From CAUZIR01 sp034421295 (lineage in GTDB: Bacteria > Chloroflexota > Dehalococcoidia > Lucifugimonadales > UBA2962): a stretch of 64,000 nucleotides of DNA. The stretch lies in NCBI GenBank assembly GCA_034421295.1, contig DAOUKM010000008.1, positions 89,417 to 153,416 on the forward strand. Direction: 5' to 3'. Position numbers and translations under genes: made by a program. The notes beneath the pieces are model-generated. The model was not told where the DNA came from. It did not search any database and saw only the letters and a program-made list of their open reading frames with translations. This document shows positions 1 through 9,404 of the stretch, in pieces. Within the stretch, counting starts at the first letter, position 1; the number at the start of each line of letters is the position of its first letter.

Positions 1-1071
1 ATGGGGCACGTCGTTGGCCTGCGCAAGCTACGGCAGTTCCAGGACCTGGGTCACGTGGTGGTCATCATCGTCGGTGACTGGACGGCCCGCATAGGCGACC
101 CCAGCGGTCAGTCGGCAACGCGGCCGGTGCTCACGGCCGAAGAGGTCAAGGCCAATGCTGAAAGCTATCTTGAGCAGTTCTTCAAGGTGGTCGACCCGGC
201 GCGCACGGAGGTCAGATGGCAGAGCGAGTGGTTCGACGACTTTGGCCTGACCGACCTCGTCGAACTCACGAGCAGGTTCACCGTCGCTCAGTTCCTGGCG
301 CGCGAGGATTTTTCGGCGCGCTTTAGGGGCGGACGGCCGATCGCCATCACTGAACTCCTGTACCCGCTGCTACAGGCCTATGACTCCATCGCCGTGAAGG
401 CGGACCTGGAGTTTGGTGGAACGGACCAGAAGTTCAACCTGCTGGTGGGCCGGGACCTGCAGCAGATGCGGGGCCAGCGCCCCCAGCACTGCCTGCTGGT
501 GCCGATACTTCCCGGCACCGACGGTATACGCAAGATGAGCAAGAGCCTGGGGAACTACATCGGCGTCGATGAGCCCCCCGCACAGATGTATGGCAAGACG
601 ATGTCCGTGCCGGACGAGCTGATCGCAACGTACTTCGAATTGCTCACCGACCTGCCGGATCACGAGCTTGGCCGCATCTCTGCCGAGATCGAGGGGGGAG
701 TGGTCAACCCAATGGAGTCCAAGAAGCGGCTTGCGCACACCCTGGTCGCCACGTTCCACGGCGAGGCCAGCGCCACGGCGGCACAGGACGATTTCGAGCG
801 CACCGTGCAGGCGCGTGAGGTACCGCGGAAGGTAGCCGACCTGGCCCTTCCCTCAGGTGCCGACCGCAGTCAAACGCGGCTCAGCTCCCTGCTCGTCAAT
901 GCCGGCCTTGCCGCCAGCGGGGGCGAGGCCAAGCGCCTGATCGACCAGCGGGCCGTCAGTCTGGACGGAAGGACCCTGGAGACAAATATCATGGCCGATG
1001 CCCTCGGAGAGGGGATCCTCAGGGTGGGAAAACGCCATTTCGTGCGGCTGGTAGAGCCACAGGAGGCCTAG
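1..1071 (+). CDS. tyrS: Tyrosyl-tRNA synthetase, 5'-truncated by window edge
   Basis: Class I aminoacyl-tRNA synthetase that charges tRNA-Tyr in the cytoplasm. The window opens inside the HIGH signature: the first residues MGH match the last three of H-[IM]-G-H, so the first ATG is internal and about 40-60 N-terminal residues lie outside. The KMSKS loop is at residues 178-182. The tail from about residue 290 is an S4-type RNA-binding domain (SSLLVNAGLAASGG, then AKRLIDQRAVSLDG), which marks the TyrRZ-like, S4-bearing form. The stop is TAG at 1069. The next gene starts 4 bases later, and its Shine-Dalgarno AGGAGG (1061-1066) lies inside the end of tyrS, so the two are probably co-transcribed. 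Confidence 0.97.
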   Translation: MGHVVGLRKLRQFQDLGHVVVIIVGDWTARIGDPSGQSATRPVLTAEEVKANAESYLEQFFKVVDPARTEVRWQSEWFDDFGLTDLVELTSRFTVAQFLAREDFSARFRGGRPIAITELLYPLLQAYDSIAVKADLEFGGTDQKFNLLVGRDLQQMRGQRPQHCLLVPILPGTDGIRKMSKSLGNYIGVDEPPAQMYGKTMSVPDELIATYFELLTDLPDHELGRISAEIEGGVVNPMESKKRLAHTLVATFHGEASATAAQDDFERTVQAREVPRKVADLALPSGADRSQTRLSSLLVNAGLAASGGEAKRLIDQRAVSLDGRTLETNIMADALGEGILRVGKRHFVRLVEPQEA

Positions 1072-1075
1072 ACGA

Positions 1076-2161
1076 TTGACCAACCTTCGCATACCCGGCC
1101 CCATACCGGTCCCCGGTTCCATCCTCGAGGAGATGGGACGACCTATGATGAATCACCGGGGCCCCGAATTCAGGGACATACTGCTCCGGGTCACCGAGCG
1201 TCTGAAGCAGGTCTACGCGACGCAGGGGGACGTGTACGTGCTCACCTCGTCCGGTACTGGGGCGATGGAGGCGTCGATAGTCAACACCCTCTCGCCGGGT
1301 GACCGCGTGCTGGCTGTGACCTCGGGAGCGTTCGGCGACCGATTCGCCCGGATCGCCGAGGTGTTCGGCGCCGATGTGACTGTGCTCCGTTACCCGCTCG
1401 GACAGCCCGCAGATCCGGGCGGTGTGCGCGACTCGCTCAACGCGGACCCGGCCGTCAAGGCCGTCCTGGTGACCCACAACGAGACCTCCACCGGCGTCAC
1501 GAACGATCTGGCCTCTATCGCATCGATAGTGAAGGGAGAGTTCGGCAAGCTGCTGCTCGTCGACGGCGTCAGCAGCGTCGGCTCTGTGCCGATGCTCGCC
1601 GATGAATGGGGCTGCGACGTGGTTGCCTCAGCGTCCCAGAAGGGCTGGATGGTCCCACCGGGACTGGCCTTCATTAACTTCAGTGCGGCCGCGTGGCGTG
1701 CCCACGCGGAGGCCAGCATGCCCCGCTACTACTTCGATGCCGCCGAGTACAAGCGGTACCTGGAGATCGGACAGCCCCCCTGGACGCCTGTCATCTCGGT
1801 CCTGTTCGCCCTGGACCGGGCGCTCGGCATGATGCTTGAGGAGGGACTCGCGCAGCTTCACGCAAGGCATGCGCGCGCCGCCGCGAGGGTCCGGCAGGGT
1901 GTGGCCGACCTGGGGCTGAGTCTCCTGCCGCACCCGGACCACGCCTCCGACACCACAACCGCCGTGTGGGTACCCGAAGGCATCGACGCCGCGGAGCTGC
2001 TTCGGGTGCTGCGGGAGGAACACGACGTCGTACTGGCGGGCGGTCAGCAGTCCCTGGCGGGCAAGATCTTCCGCATCGGCCACCTTGGCATGGTCAGCGA
2101 CGAGGACATAGACGGCGTATTCGCCGCCCTCCGGGCCACGCTAAGAAAGCTGCGCTCCTAG
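1076..2161 (+). CDS. Class V PLP aminotransferase, alanine/serine-glyoxylate type
   Basis: Fold-type I PLP enzyme of the alanine-glyoxylate / serine-glyoxylate / serine-pyruvate aminotransferase group, 361 aa, the usual family length. The N-terminus RIPGPIPVPGSILEEM and MMNHRGPEF is typical of the family. The cofactor region TSSGTGAMEA follows, and the PLP lysine is K189 in SASQKGW. It probably moves amino groups between alanine or serine and glyoxylate; the exact donor cannot be read from sequence. The TTG start is supported by AGGAGG nine bases upstream, inside tyrS. It converges on ftsH with only 10 bases between the two stops and no hairpin plus T-run. Confidence 0.88.
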   Translation: MTNLRIPGPIPVPGSILEEMGRPMMNHRGPEFRDILLRVTERLKQVYATQGDVYVLTSSGTGAMEASIVNTLSPGDRVLAVTSGAFGDRFARIAEVFGADVTVLRYPLGQPADPGGVRDSLNADPAVKAVLVTHNETSTGVTNDLASIASIVKGEFGKLLLVDGVSSVGSVPMLADEWGCDVVASASQKGWMVPPGLAFINFSAAAWRAHAEASMPRYYFDAAEYKRYLEIGQPPWTPVISVLFALDRALGMMLEEGLAQLHARHARAAARVRQGVADLGLSLLPHPDHASDTTTAVWVPEGIDAAELLRVLREEHDVVLAGGQQSLAGKIFRIGHLGMVSDEDIDGVFAALRATLRKLRS

Positions 2162-2171
2162 GGGCGTTCGG

Positions 2172-4064
2172 CTAGGCGGAGGCGGGCGAGGCGGCGGGAG
2201 GACTCTCCGGCTCGGAGGGTGGATCGTCCGGCTCGGCAGGTGGCGTTCCTGACTCAAGCGGCGGGGAGTCCGATTCAAGCAGGGCCTGAAGTGCATCGCC
2301 CTCAATCGATTCGTGCTCTATCAGGTACTCGGCGAGCTGGTCCAGCTTGGCGCGGTTTGAATTGATAAGCTGAACGGCCGTCTTATACGCGTTGTCTATG
2401 AGGTGATGGACCTCGTTATCGATCGTCTCGGCAACCCGGTCCGAGTAATCGCGCTGCTCGGAGATCTCCTTGCCGAGGAATACCAGCTCCTCGCGCTTGC
2501 CGAACGTGCGCGGTCCCAGCTTCTCGCTCATCCCGTAGCGGGTGATCATCGTCCTTGCGATGTTTGTCGCCTGCTCCAGGTCATTGCTGGCGCCGGTGGT
2601 GACCTCCCCGAACACGATCTCCTCGGCTGCCCGGCCGCCCATGGCGGCAGCGATGCGGTCCTTGAACTGGGCCTTCGTCCAGAGGCTGCGATCCTCCTCG
2701 GGCAGGAACCGCGTGTAGCCTCCCATCCGGCCGCGGGAGATGATCGTGACTTTGAACACCGGGTCGGCGTGAGAAAGGAAATGACCAACCACTGCATGGC
2801 CCGCCTCGTGGAATGCGGTGATGCTCTTTTCCCTGGGGCTTATCACCTTGCTCCGCCTCGCCGGGCCGGCGATCACCCGATCTATCGACTCGGCGAACTC
2901 ATCAAGGCCTATGCTCTCCTTGCTTCGGCGTGCGGCCAGCAGGGCCGATTCGTTGACCAGGTTGGCAAGGTCGGCTCCGGAAAAGCCCGGCGTCTGCTTG
3001 GCCACGGTCTCCATGTTCACGTCCTCTGCAAGAGGCTTGCCCTTGGAGTGGACCTCCAGGATCTGCATGCGGCCCCTCACGTCCGGGTTGTCAAGGGTGA
3101 CCCTGCGGTCGAACCGACCCGGCCTCAGCAGCGCCGGATCGAGGATGTCAGGCCGATTGGTCGCGGCAACGACGATCACGTTGGTCCCCGATTCGAACCC
3201 GTCCATCTCCACAAGGATCTGGTTGAGGGTCTGCTCGCGCTCATCGTGGCCTCCGCCCAGGCCCGCACCCCGGTGCCGGCCGACCGCGTCGATCTCGTCG
3301 ATGAACACGATGCAGGGCGAGTTGCGCTTTGCCTGATCGAACAGGTCGCGGACCCTCGAGGCGCCTACGCCGACGAACATCTCTACGAACTCCGAGCCGC
3401 TGATCGAGAAGAAGGGCACTCCCGCCTCCCCCGCGACGGCGCGGGCCATGAGGGTCTTGCCCGTCCCCGGAGGACCGACCAGGAGGACGCCCTTGGGGAT
3501 CTTGGCTCCCAGCGCCAGGAAGCGCTCGGGGAACTTGAGGAACTCCACGACCTCCTGGAGCTCCTCCTTGGCCTCCTCCACGCCGGCCACGTCGTCAAAG
3601 GTGACGGTGGGGCTGTTGCCCATCGTCATGCGCGCCTTGCTGCGGCCAAAACTGAAGGTCTGGTTGGTGTTGCCCTGGGCCTGGCGGACCATGAACAGGA
3701 GGATGGCCCCGAAGATTATCAGCGGAAGGAAGTTGAGCAGCAGGCCGAACAGGTTGCTGAGCCCGCTGGAACCCTTCACAGTCACGTTCGTACGCGAAAC
3801 GAGCGGATCGATGTTTGCGGACTCTAGGAGCTCAACGATGCTTGAGCCCTCCTCCTTGCGGGAGGTGAGGGTTTCACCGTTGTTGGAGACAACGGTCAGG
3901 CGATCCCCGTTTACCTCTATGGACTCGAGCTCTCCGCTGCCAGCCATGCGGATCACCTCGGAGATCGGAACCTCGCGAGACCCGCCCAGCGGGTCGGAGA
4001 AAAGCGTGAAGAAGATGGCGATAATCGCCACCACTATCAGTAGATAGATGAAGCTGTTACGCAT
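2172..4064 (-). CDS. ftsH: ATP-dependent zinc metalloprotease FtsH
   Basis: Membrane-bound AAA+ protease that degrades misfolded membrane and regulatory proteins. The 630 aa show TM1 (about residues 5-22), a small extracytoplasmic domain, TM2 (about 105-127), a AAA module with Walker A GPPGTGKT (197-204) and Walker B IVFIDEID (252-259), the second region of homology around 303-320, and the zinc site HEAGH (419-423). The last 30 residues are rich in proline and acidic residues (repeated xPPxEP units) and look like a flexible tail. It is transcribed divergently from the M16 gene. A possible promoter lies 100 bases upstream. Confidence 0.98.
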   Translation of the reverse strand: MRNSFIYLLIVVAIIAIFFTLFSDPLGGSREVPISEVIRMAGSGELESIEVNGDRLTVVSNNGETLTSRKEEGSSIVELLESANIDPLVSRTNVTVKGSSGLSNLFGLLLNFLPLIIFGAILLFMVRQAQGNTNQTFSFGRSKARMTMGNSPTVTFDDVAGVEEAKEELQEVVEFLKFPERFLALGAKIPKGVLLVGPPGTGKTLMARAVAGEAGVPFFSISGSEFVEMFVGVGASRVRDLFDQAKRNSPCIVFIDEIDAVGRHRGAGLGGGHDEREQTLNQILVEMDGFESGTNVIVVAATNRPDILDPALLRPGRFDRRVTLDNPDVRGRMQILEVHSKGKPLAEDVNMETVAKQTPGFSGADLANLVNESALLAARRSKESIGLDEFAESIDRVIAGPARRSKVISPREKSITAFHEAGHAVVGHFLSHADPVFKVTIISRGRMGGYTRFLPEEDRSLWTKAQFKDRIAAAMGGRAAEEIVFGEVTTGASNDLEQATNIARTMITRYGMSEKLGPRTFGKREELVFLGKEISEQRDYSDRVAETIDNEVHHLIDNAYKTAVQLINSNRAKLDQLAEYLIEHESIEGDALQALLESDSPPLESGTPPAEPDDPPSEPESPPAASPASA

Positions 4065-4168
4065 CGACCGGGAACTCGCACCACCTCTCGGGGCCGGCAG
4101 GTGAAGGGAGAGAGGAGAGCCGGCCTATCGTACAGAAGACCCCTTAAACTCCGGAGAACTCAGAATCC

Positions 4169-4197
4169 ATAGTACATTAAACGGTGCGGCTCGGCAA
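4169..4197 (-). promoter_or_regulatory. Candidate ftsH promoter
   Basis: On the minus strand, TTGCCG (4192-4197) and TACTAT (4169-4174) stand 17 bases apart, each matching four of six consensus positions. The predicted start of transcription is about 100 bases before the ftsH ATG. It lies back to back with the M16 promoter, so the two could interfere. Seen by eye only. Confidence 0.45.
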
Positions 4198-4208
4198 AAG
4201 GTTTCCCT

Positions 4209-4217
4209 TGCTATAAT
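4209..4217 (+). promoter_or_regulatory. Extended -10 promoter of the M16 gene, near-leaderless
   Basis: TGCTATAAT is a perfect extended -10 element (TGn plus consensus TATAAT). No good -35 is visible 17 bases upstream, as expected for extended -10 promoters. The ATG at 4231 is only 13 bases after the hexamer, so the 5' leader would be about 6 nt and could not hold a Shine-Dalgarno sequence. Confidence 0.65.
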
Positions 4218-4230
4218 CCCGCCTCGATTC

Positions 4231-5505
4231 ATGATCTCAGTACCCTTCGAAAAGCACGTGCTCAACAACGGGCTCGAGGTGATTGTTCACCGAGACAACT
4301 CCCTGCCCGTGGCTGCCGTCAATGTCTGGTACCACGTGGGCAGCAAGAACGAAAAGCCGCGCAGGACCGGCTTTGCCCACCTTTTCGAGCACGTCATGTT
4401 CGAAGGTTCCAAGCATCACAATCGATCCTTTTTCGAGCCGCTGCAAAAGATCGGAGCCAAGCTGAACGGCTCAACCAACCAGGACCGCACCAACTACTGG
4501 GAGAACGTCCCCTCCAACTATCTGGAGCTGGCGCTCTGGCTGGAGGCGGACCGGATGGGATTCCTGCTCGATGCACTCGACCAGAAGCGTTTCGACGTCC
4601 AGCGCGACGTGGTCAAGAACGAGCGTCGCCAGAGCTATGAGAACCGGCCCTACGGCATGGCCTATCTCACCCTGCAACCCGAGGTCTTCCCGCTCCCGCA
4701 CCCGTACAACTGGCCGACCATTGGCTCCCAGCAGGATCTCGATTCCGCCGCGCTGGAAGACATAAAGGACTTCTTCAGGACCTATTACTCCCCGTCAAAC
4801 GCGAGCATCGCCATAGCCGGAGACATCGATCCGGACCGGACCCTTACCTGGGTGCAAAAGTACTTTGGCGACCTGCCCGCCGCGCCGCGGATCGAGAAGA
4901 TGGAGCCCATGGACTCGGGCTTATCGGAAACCAGGGTGATGACCATACAGGACGATGTCCACCTGGAGCGGCGGTACTGGGTCTGGCCGACCGCGGCCGC
5001 ATTTGACGAGCGGGAACAGGTCCTTGACGTTCTGGCCACGATACTCGGAGACGGCAAGGGCTCGCGTCTCCACAGGCGCCTCGTCCACGAAACCGAGCTT
5101 GCCAGAGATGTTGCCGCGGTCTCGTACTGTCAGGAACTCTGTGGCGAGTTCCTGATCCAGGTGACCACGGCCCTCGGGCAGGACTCCGACCGGGTGGCCG
5201 AAGCGGTGGAGGAAGAGATAGCCGCCATCAAGTCCGTTCCGCCGGACCAGGCAGAGATAGAGAGGGCGAGAAACCTGATTCGGACTCAATTCGTCAGCAG
5301 CCTGGAGCGGGTTGGCGGATTCGGCGGGCGGGCCGATCAGCTCAACTACTTCAACGTTCTGGCCGGCGACCCCGGGCTGACGTCCACCCATTACGAACGC
5401 TACGAGGATGTCAGCGCCGAGGATGTGTCCGCGGTGGCGACGAGCCTGCTGGGCGATTGCAGGGTGGAGCTGACGGTGGTCCCGGCGGAGGGCACCACCT
5501 CGTGA
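4231..5505 (+). CDS. M16 zinc metallopeptidase, catalytic subunit
   Basis: Pitrilysin/processing-peptidase family, 424 aa, a typical single-module (M16B) size. The inverted zinc motif HxxEH is present as HLFEH (residues 50-54), and the third ligand glutamate is probably E131 in KNERRQS, at the usual spacing of about 76 residues. The C-terminal M16 domain follows from about residue 170. Family members cleave peptides or leader sequences as heterodimers with a non-catalytic partner. That partner is encoded directly downstream with a 4-base overlap (GTGA), so the two are translationally coupled. The substrate is unknown. Confidence 0.93.
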   Translation: MISVPFEKHVLNNGLEVIVHRDNSLPVAAVNVWYHVGSKNEKPRRTGFAHLFEHVMFEGSKHHNRSFFEPLQKIGAKLNGSTNQDRTNYWENVPSNYLELALWLEADRMGFLLDALDQKRFDVQRDVVKNERRQSYENRPYGMAYLTLQPEVFPLPHPYNWPTIGSQQDLDSAALEDIKDFFRTYYSPSNASIAIAGDIDPDRTLTWVQKYFGDLPAAPRIEKMEPMDSGLSETRVMTIQDDVHLERRYWVWPTAAAFDEREQVLDVLATILGDGKGSRLHRRLVHETELARDVAAVSYCQELCGEFLIQVTTALGQDSDRVAEAVEEEIAAIKSVPPDQAEIERARNLIRTQFVSSLERVGGFGGRADQLNYFNVLAGDPGLTSTHYERYEDVSAEDVSAVATSLLGDCRVELTVVPAEGTTS

Positions 5506-6884
5506 CCGTTGACAGGGCGATCATGCCGTCCGCCGGACCCGAGCCCAGATTCGCTCCCCCGAGCCCGCTCCGGGCGACCCTGTCCAACGGACTCTCGGTC
5601 CTGACCGTCGAAAAGCCGGAGCTGCCGATGGTCGCCTTCGGCCTGCTGGTGCGTACAGGATCGGTGTCCGATCCCACCGACGGACCGGGCCTGACCAGTT
5701 TCACGGCCGCCATGTTGACCGAGGGTACGACCAGCCGGACCAGCCAGCAGATCTCAGATGAGATGGAACGTATCGGCTCTGCCATCCGGACCAAGGTGCA
5801 CCAGGAGTACACGGTGCTGTCGGCACAGGCGCTGGAGCAGCACTGGAGGGAGGCGCTCGGGGTGCTTGCCGATGTAGCGAGGAACCCCGCATTTCCCACC
5901 GCTGACCTTGAGCGAGTGCGCCGCCAGAGGCTCACCGACCTCGCCCGCATCGCCGACGAACCGGCGGCGGTTGCTCAACGCGCCTGCCGCGCCCTCCTGT
6001 ACGGCCAGCTCTCCGCCTACGGTCACCCGGGTTCCGGAACGGAGGCCTCGGTCGGCTCGTTCTCGGCAGATGACCTGAGGGCGCAGTACGCGCGGGCCTT
6101 CGGCCCGCTCGACGGCACACTGGTGGTGGCCGGCCAGGTCGTTTCAGACGATGTGACCGAGATCGCCGAGTCCCTTTTCGGGGGGTGGCGTCCACAGGGC
6201 GGTCCACCCGCTTCGGGCCCGGGCCACACGGGCTCGCATGGCCGTCCCGAGGCGGCGATCTACGTCTCGGACAGGCCCGGCGCCGCCCAATCCGTCATCC
6301 GGTCCGGGCAGACGCTGGTGAGCCGCAGCAGCCCGGACTTCATGGCCCTGGTGGTACTGAACCAGGTCCTGGGGGGCGAGTTTTCAGCCCGCCTGAACAT
6401 GAACCTGCGCCAGGATAAGGGGTACAGTTACGGCTACATGTCAACGATCGACTGGCTGCGGGGTCCCTCGGCACTCTACGCCGGCGGCTCAGTGCAGACC
6501 TCGGTGACCAAAGAGGCCGTCGAAGAGAGCCTCAGGGAATACTCGGAGATTCGCCGCCACAGGCCTGTCGAGCAGCGGGAGTATGACGATGCCGTTAAGG
6601 GTCTGCTCCGCGGCTTTCCGGCAGGCTTTGAGACCCAGGGGCAGATCGCCGGGCAGCTCGTACAGCTTGCCAGTTTCGACCTGCCCGATGACTACCTGTC
6701 CCATCTGCCCGACATGCTGCAGGGCGTCACGCTGGACGATGTCAGGGGGGTGGCACTCGAGAGGCTGCGGCCCGAGCCCGACGTGGTCCTGGTGGTCGGG
6801 GACCGAGAGGCGATAGAGCCCGGACTCAGCACACTGGGGTTCGAGGTCATACCCGTCGATGCGGAGGGTAGGAAGATTCCTTGA
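5502..6884 (+). CDS. M16 peptidase-like, non-catalytic subunit
   Basis: About 460 aa with the M16 fold but no HxxEH: the corresponding stretch reads FTAAMLTEGTTS, so the zinc ligands are lost. In M16B heterodimers the partner subunit likewise lacks the motif and carries an R/Y pair that helps bind substrate; SYGYMS around residue 310 fits that role. The open frame extends further upstream, but GTG at 5502 is chosen because it overlaps the stop of the catalytic subunit as GTGA. The next gene starts in the same way (TTGA at 6881), giving a tightly coupled operon with the two SDR genes. Confidence 0.9.
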   Translation: MTVDRAIMPSAGPEPRFAPPSPLRATLSNGLSVLTVEKPELPMVAFGLLVRTGSVSDPTDGPGLTSFTAAMLTEGTTSRTSQQISDEMERIGSAIRTKVHQEYTVLSAQALEQHWREALGVLADVARNPAFPTADLERVRRQRLTDLARIADEPAAVAQRACRALLYGQLSAYGHPGSGTEASVGSFSADDLRAQYARAFGPLDGTLVVAGQVVSDDVTEIAESLFGGWRPQGGPPASGPGHTGSHGRPEAAIYVSDRPGAAQSVIRSGQTLVSRSSPDFMALVVLNQVLGGEFSARLNMNLRQDKGYSYGYMSTIDWLRGPSALYAGGSVQTSVTKEAVEESLREYSEIRRHRPVEQREYDDAVKGLLRGFPAGFETQGQIAGQLVQLASFDLPDDYLSHLPDMLQGVTLDDVRGVALERLRPEPDVVLVVGDREAIEPGLSTLGFEVIPVDAEGRKIP

Positions 6885-7684
6885 AGGCCGAGGAGACGGG
6901 AGCGCCGGCCGCGCTCGGCGGCAAGGTGGCCGTGGTCACCTACGCGGCCAGAGGGGTTGGCCGGGCCATCGCTCAGATGCTGGCAGCCGAGGGCGCTGCG
7001 GTCGTCTGCGTTCTCGGAGAGCATGTTGCAAACGAGATTCGAGTCGGCGGCGGCAGGGCCATTTCGTGCGATTACGACGTCTCCGAGATGGACGGCGGCA
7101 GCAAGGTGATCGACCTGGCCCGGTCCGAATTCGGTCGACTGGACGTGCTCGTCAACACTGCGGCAGGACTGGACCCGGCGGACGACCTCACTCCGGGAGG
7201 CGGCATAATCGACATGTCACCCGAGGACTTTTATGCCTCGGTGCGAAGAGGACTCAAGGCGACATTCACGCCCACTCGCCATGCAGCCGCGGTCTTCCGA
7301 AAGCAGCGATCGGGGCGAATCGTGAACATCACTTCGGATGACGGTCTGGGCATTCCCGGGTCCGCCGCGCGGGCAATGGTTTCGGAGGGCATAGTCGGCA
7401 TGACGCGCAACGTCGGTCGAGACCTGGGCAAGTACGGTGTCACATGTAATGCCGTGGTGGCGGACGACCCGGCCGCCGCCGCCGCGCTTACGGCCTCCCT
7501 GTGCACGGACGCTCTGGCTAATGTGAACGGCCGCACGCTCGGTGCGAGGCACGGTTCGATCTTCCTCTATGAGGAGCCGGCGATCGTGGCCGGCGTGCAC
7601 AGGTGGGGCGGCCTGAGCCTCGACGAACTCGATTCCCTCGTACCCCGACTGCTGGCGCCCGCCCAGGGGCAGGAGCCGGCCTGA
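6881..7684 (+). CDS. Degenerate short-chain dehydrogenase-like protein
   Basis: 267 aa with a Rossmann fold of the SDR family but eroded motifs. The glycine-rich loop TGxxxGxG reads TYAARGVG (20-27), and NNAG reads NTAAG. The catalytic YxxxK is missing: aligned through EGIVGM with the intact SDR that follows, tyrosine becomes R164 and lysine becomes S168. The frame is open, length is normal and the start overlaps the upstream stop (TTGA), so it is maintained rather than decaying. I infer a non-catalytic partner of the next SDR, like the paired active and inactive subunits known in some SDR complexes. Cofactor binding is doubtful. Confidence 0.75.
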   Translation: MKAEETGAPAALGGKVAVVTYAARGVGRAIAQMLAAEGAAVVCVLGEHVANEIRVGGGRAISCDYDVSEMDGGSKVIDLARSEFGRLDVLVNTAAGLDPADDLTPGGGIIDMSPEDFYASVRRGLKATFTPTRHAAAVFRKQRSGRIVNITSDDGLGIPGSAARAMVSEGIVGMTRNVGRDLGKYGVTCNAVVADDPAAAAALTASLCTDALANVNGRTLGARHGSIFLYEEPAIVAGVHRWGGLSLDELDSLVPRLLAPAQGQEPA

Positions 7685-8622
7685 TGGCGGGACGGCTGGA
7701 AGGCAGGGTGGCCATCGTCACCGGCGCGGGCGGCGGCATCGGCCGCACCATCGCCAGGCTGATGGCACAGGAGGGCGCTTCGGTCCTGGTCAACGACGTG
7801 GGCAGCGCCGTAGACGGAACAGGAAAATCTTCAGGCGTCGCCGATGCAGTTGTTGCCGAGATAGCCGCAGAGGGCGGCATCGCCAGGGCCAACTACGACT
7901 CGGTGGCCGAGTACGAGTCGGCTGCGCGCCTCGTGGAGGCAGCCGTCGGCAGCTTCGGCCGGCTGGACATCGTTTGCCACGCGGCGGGCATACTCCGGGA
8001 CCGAATGGTATTTAACATGACCGAGGACGAGTGGGATGCCGTCATGGCGGTCCACCTGCAGGGCGCATTCAACGTCGTGAGGAACTCCGTGCCTCACATG
8101 GTGGCCCAGAGCTACGGGAGGATAGTCCTGCTGGCTTCCATATCCGGGCTGCGGTCTTCCGGCCAGGCAAACTACGCCGCCGCGAAGGAGGGCATGGTCG
8201 GCCTGGCCAGGTCGGCGGCCGTCGACCTGGCAGGGCACGGGATCACCGCAAACGCCGTATACCCCGGTGGACTGACCCGGATGACCGCCTCAATACCGGA
8301 GTCCTCCGGCCCTGTCCGACTCGGGGGCGACCCCCGCCTTGCCACCACCGGCAACGTGCTCGGCACGGCCGCACCCGAACAGGCCCTGGGCCCGGAGAAC
8401 AACGCCGCCAAGATCGTCTACCTGTGCACGGAGGCCGGCGGTGCCATTAGCGGCCAGGTCATTTCCACCACGGGCTGGGATATCTCGCTGTACGCGCGCA
8501 GGCGACCCGTCAATTTCGTTCACACCGACGGGGAATGGACCGTGGAGGAGCTTGTCAGGCTTCTGCCGGTCTCCCTCGCGGCCGGCATCGTCAACCCGGC
8601 GCCTCCTCAACCCGCCCCCTAG
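7684..8622 (+). CDS. Short-chain dehydrogenase/reductase, hydroxyacyl-CoA dehydrogenase-like
   Basis: 312-aa oxidoreductase with complete classical SDR motifs: TGAGGGIG (13-20) for NAD(P), HAAG near residue 99-102, a catalytic Ser at about 152, and YAAAK (Y164, K168). The long N-terminal insert after the second strand (NDVGSAVDGTG) and the C-terminal extension resemble the dehydrogenase part of peroxisomal-type multifunctional enzymes acting on 3-hydroxyacyl-CoA; the substrate is inference. The start ATG overlaps the previous stop (TGATG). A longer open frame begins at 7603, but the overlap and the conserved N-terminus favour 7684. Confidence 0.9.
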   Translation: MAGRLEGRVAIVTGAGGGIGRTIARLMAQEGASVLVNDVGSAVDGTGKSSGVADAVVAEIAAEGGIARANYDSVAEYESAARLVEAAVGSFGRLDIVCHAAGILRDRMVFNMTEDEWDAVMAVHLQGAFNVVRNSVPHMVAQSYGRIVLLASISGLRSSGQANYAAAKEGMVGLARSAAVDLAGHGITANAVYPGGLTRMTASIPESSGPVRLGGDPRLATTGNVLGTAAPEQALGPENNAAKIVYLCTEAGGAISGQVISTTGWDISLYARRRPVNFVHTDGEWTVEELVRLLPVSLAAGIVNPAPPQPAP

Positions 8623-8760
8623 ACGCCATCTCGGCGCGCACGAGCCGCTCTTGTCGAGACCCCGGCCAAGAGACCTGCGACCCCTCCCCCGGCCGAAGTG
8701 CCCGTCGGCCGGGTCATCGTCGACGGGGGGGTTAACTATCATCGCCGGTCAGGAGAGGCG

Positions 8761-9381
8761 GTGAACTGGCTCGACTTCGTATTGCTCGTGGTGCTCATCT
8801 CCGGGTTCCTGTACGGAGTCAAGGTGGGCCTGATCGGCGCTATGTTCATGACGGCCGGGGTGATCGTCGGATGGCAGATCGCGGGTCACTTCGCCGACGA
8901 CCTGGGCGCTGCGCTGTCCGGCTCGATCGCCGCGGACACGATATCGACCTTCATCTGGTACGTCATCATCCTTGTGGCGACGGCGGTGGTGTTCAGGCTC
9001 CTTCACAAGCTGCTCGCGCCCGTCCTAGCCGTCACAACATCCGGGATGTCGGCCACCGCCGATAAGGTCGGTGGCGTAGTTGTCGGCGCGGTCCTGGCGT
9101 TGTTCGTGACCGGTGCGTCCATTCTGGGCCTCGCCCGACTGGCATACGATTTCGACGTGCCCGCCGGCGGCGTTGCGGGGACGGTGTCCAAGACCCTGCG
9201 CTTACCTCCCAGGCTGGAGGCTAGGGACGGACTGAGCAGGGCACTGGCCGGCTCCAGCTTTGCGCGCAGCTTCGTGACCGTCGTCGACAACGTCCCCGGC
9301 GACGCGATAGGATTCGCCCCAGACGACTTTGAGGTAGCGGTCCTGATCCTCAAACACAAGATCGACTCCGGCCAATACTAG
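8761..9381 (+). CDS. CvpA family membrane protein
   Basis: 206 aa with four hydrophobic segments in the first 130 residues (about 4-22, 28-46, 63-84, 98-122), the pattern of the CvpA (colicin V production) family. The sequence NWLDFVLLVVLISGFLYG at the N-terminus is characteristic. Family members are linked to envelope stress survival and biofilm traits, with no known biochemical activity. The GTG start is chosen because AGGAGAGG (8751-8758) lies just ahead and the family start aligns here; the open frame runs further upstream without similarity. Confidence 0.85.
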   Translation: MNWLDFVLLVVLISGFLYGVKVGLIGAMFMTAGVIVGWQIAGHFADDLGAALSGSIAADTISTFIWYVIILVATAVVFRLLHKLLAPVLAVTTSGMSATADKVGGVVVGAVLALFVTGASILGLARLAYDFDVPAGGVAGTVSKTLRLPPRLEARDGLSRALAGSSFARSFVTVVDNVPGDAIGFAPDDFEVAVLILKHKIDSGQY

Positions 9382-9404
9382 ACGGGGAAAGAACTGCCGA
9401 AGGG

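Noticed and set aside
2403..3827. 474-codon open frame antisense to ftsH
   Set aside because: Composition follows from the codon bias of ftsH on the other strand; no motifs, no ribosome site.
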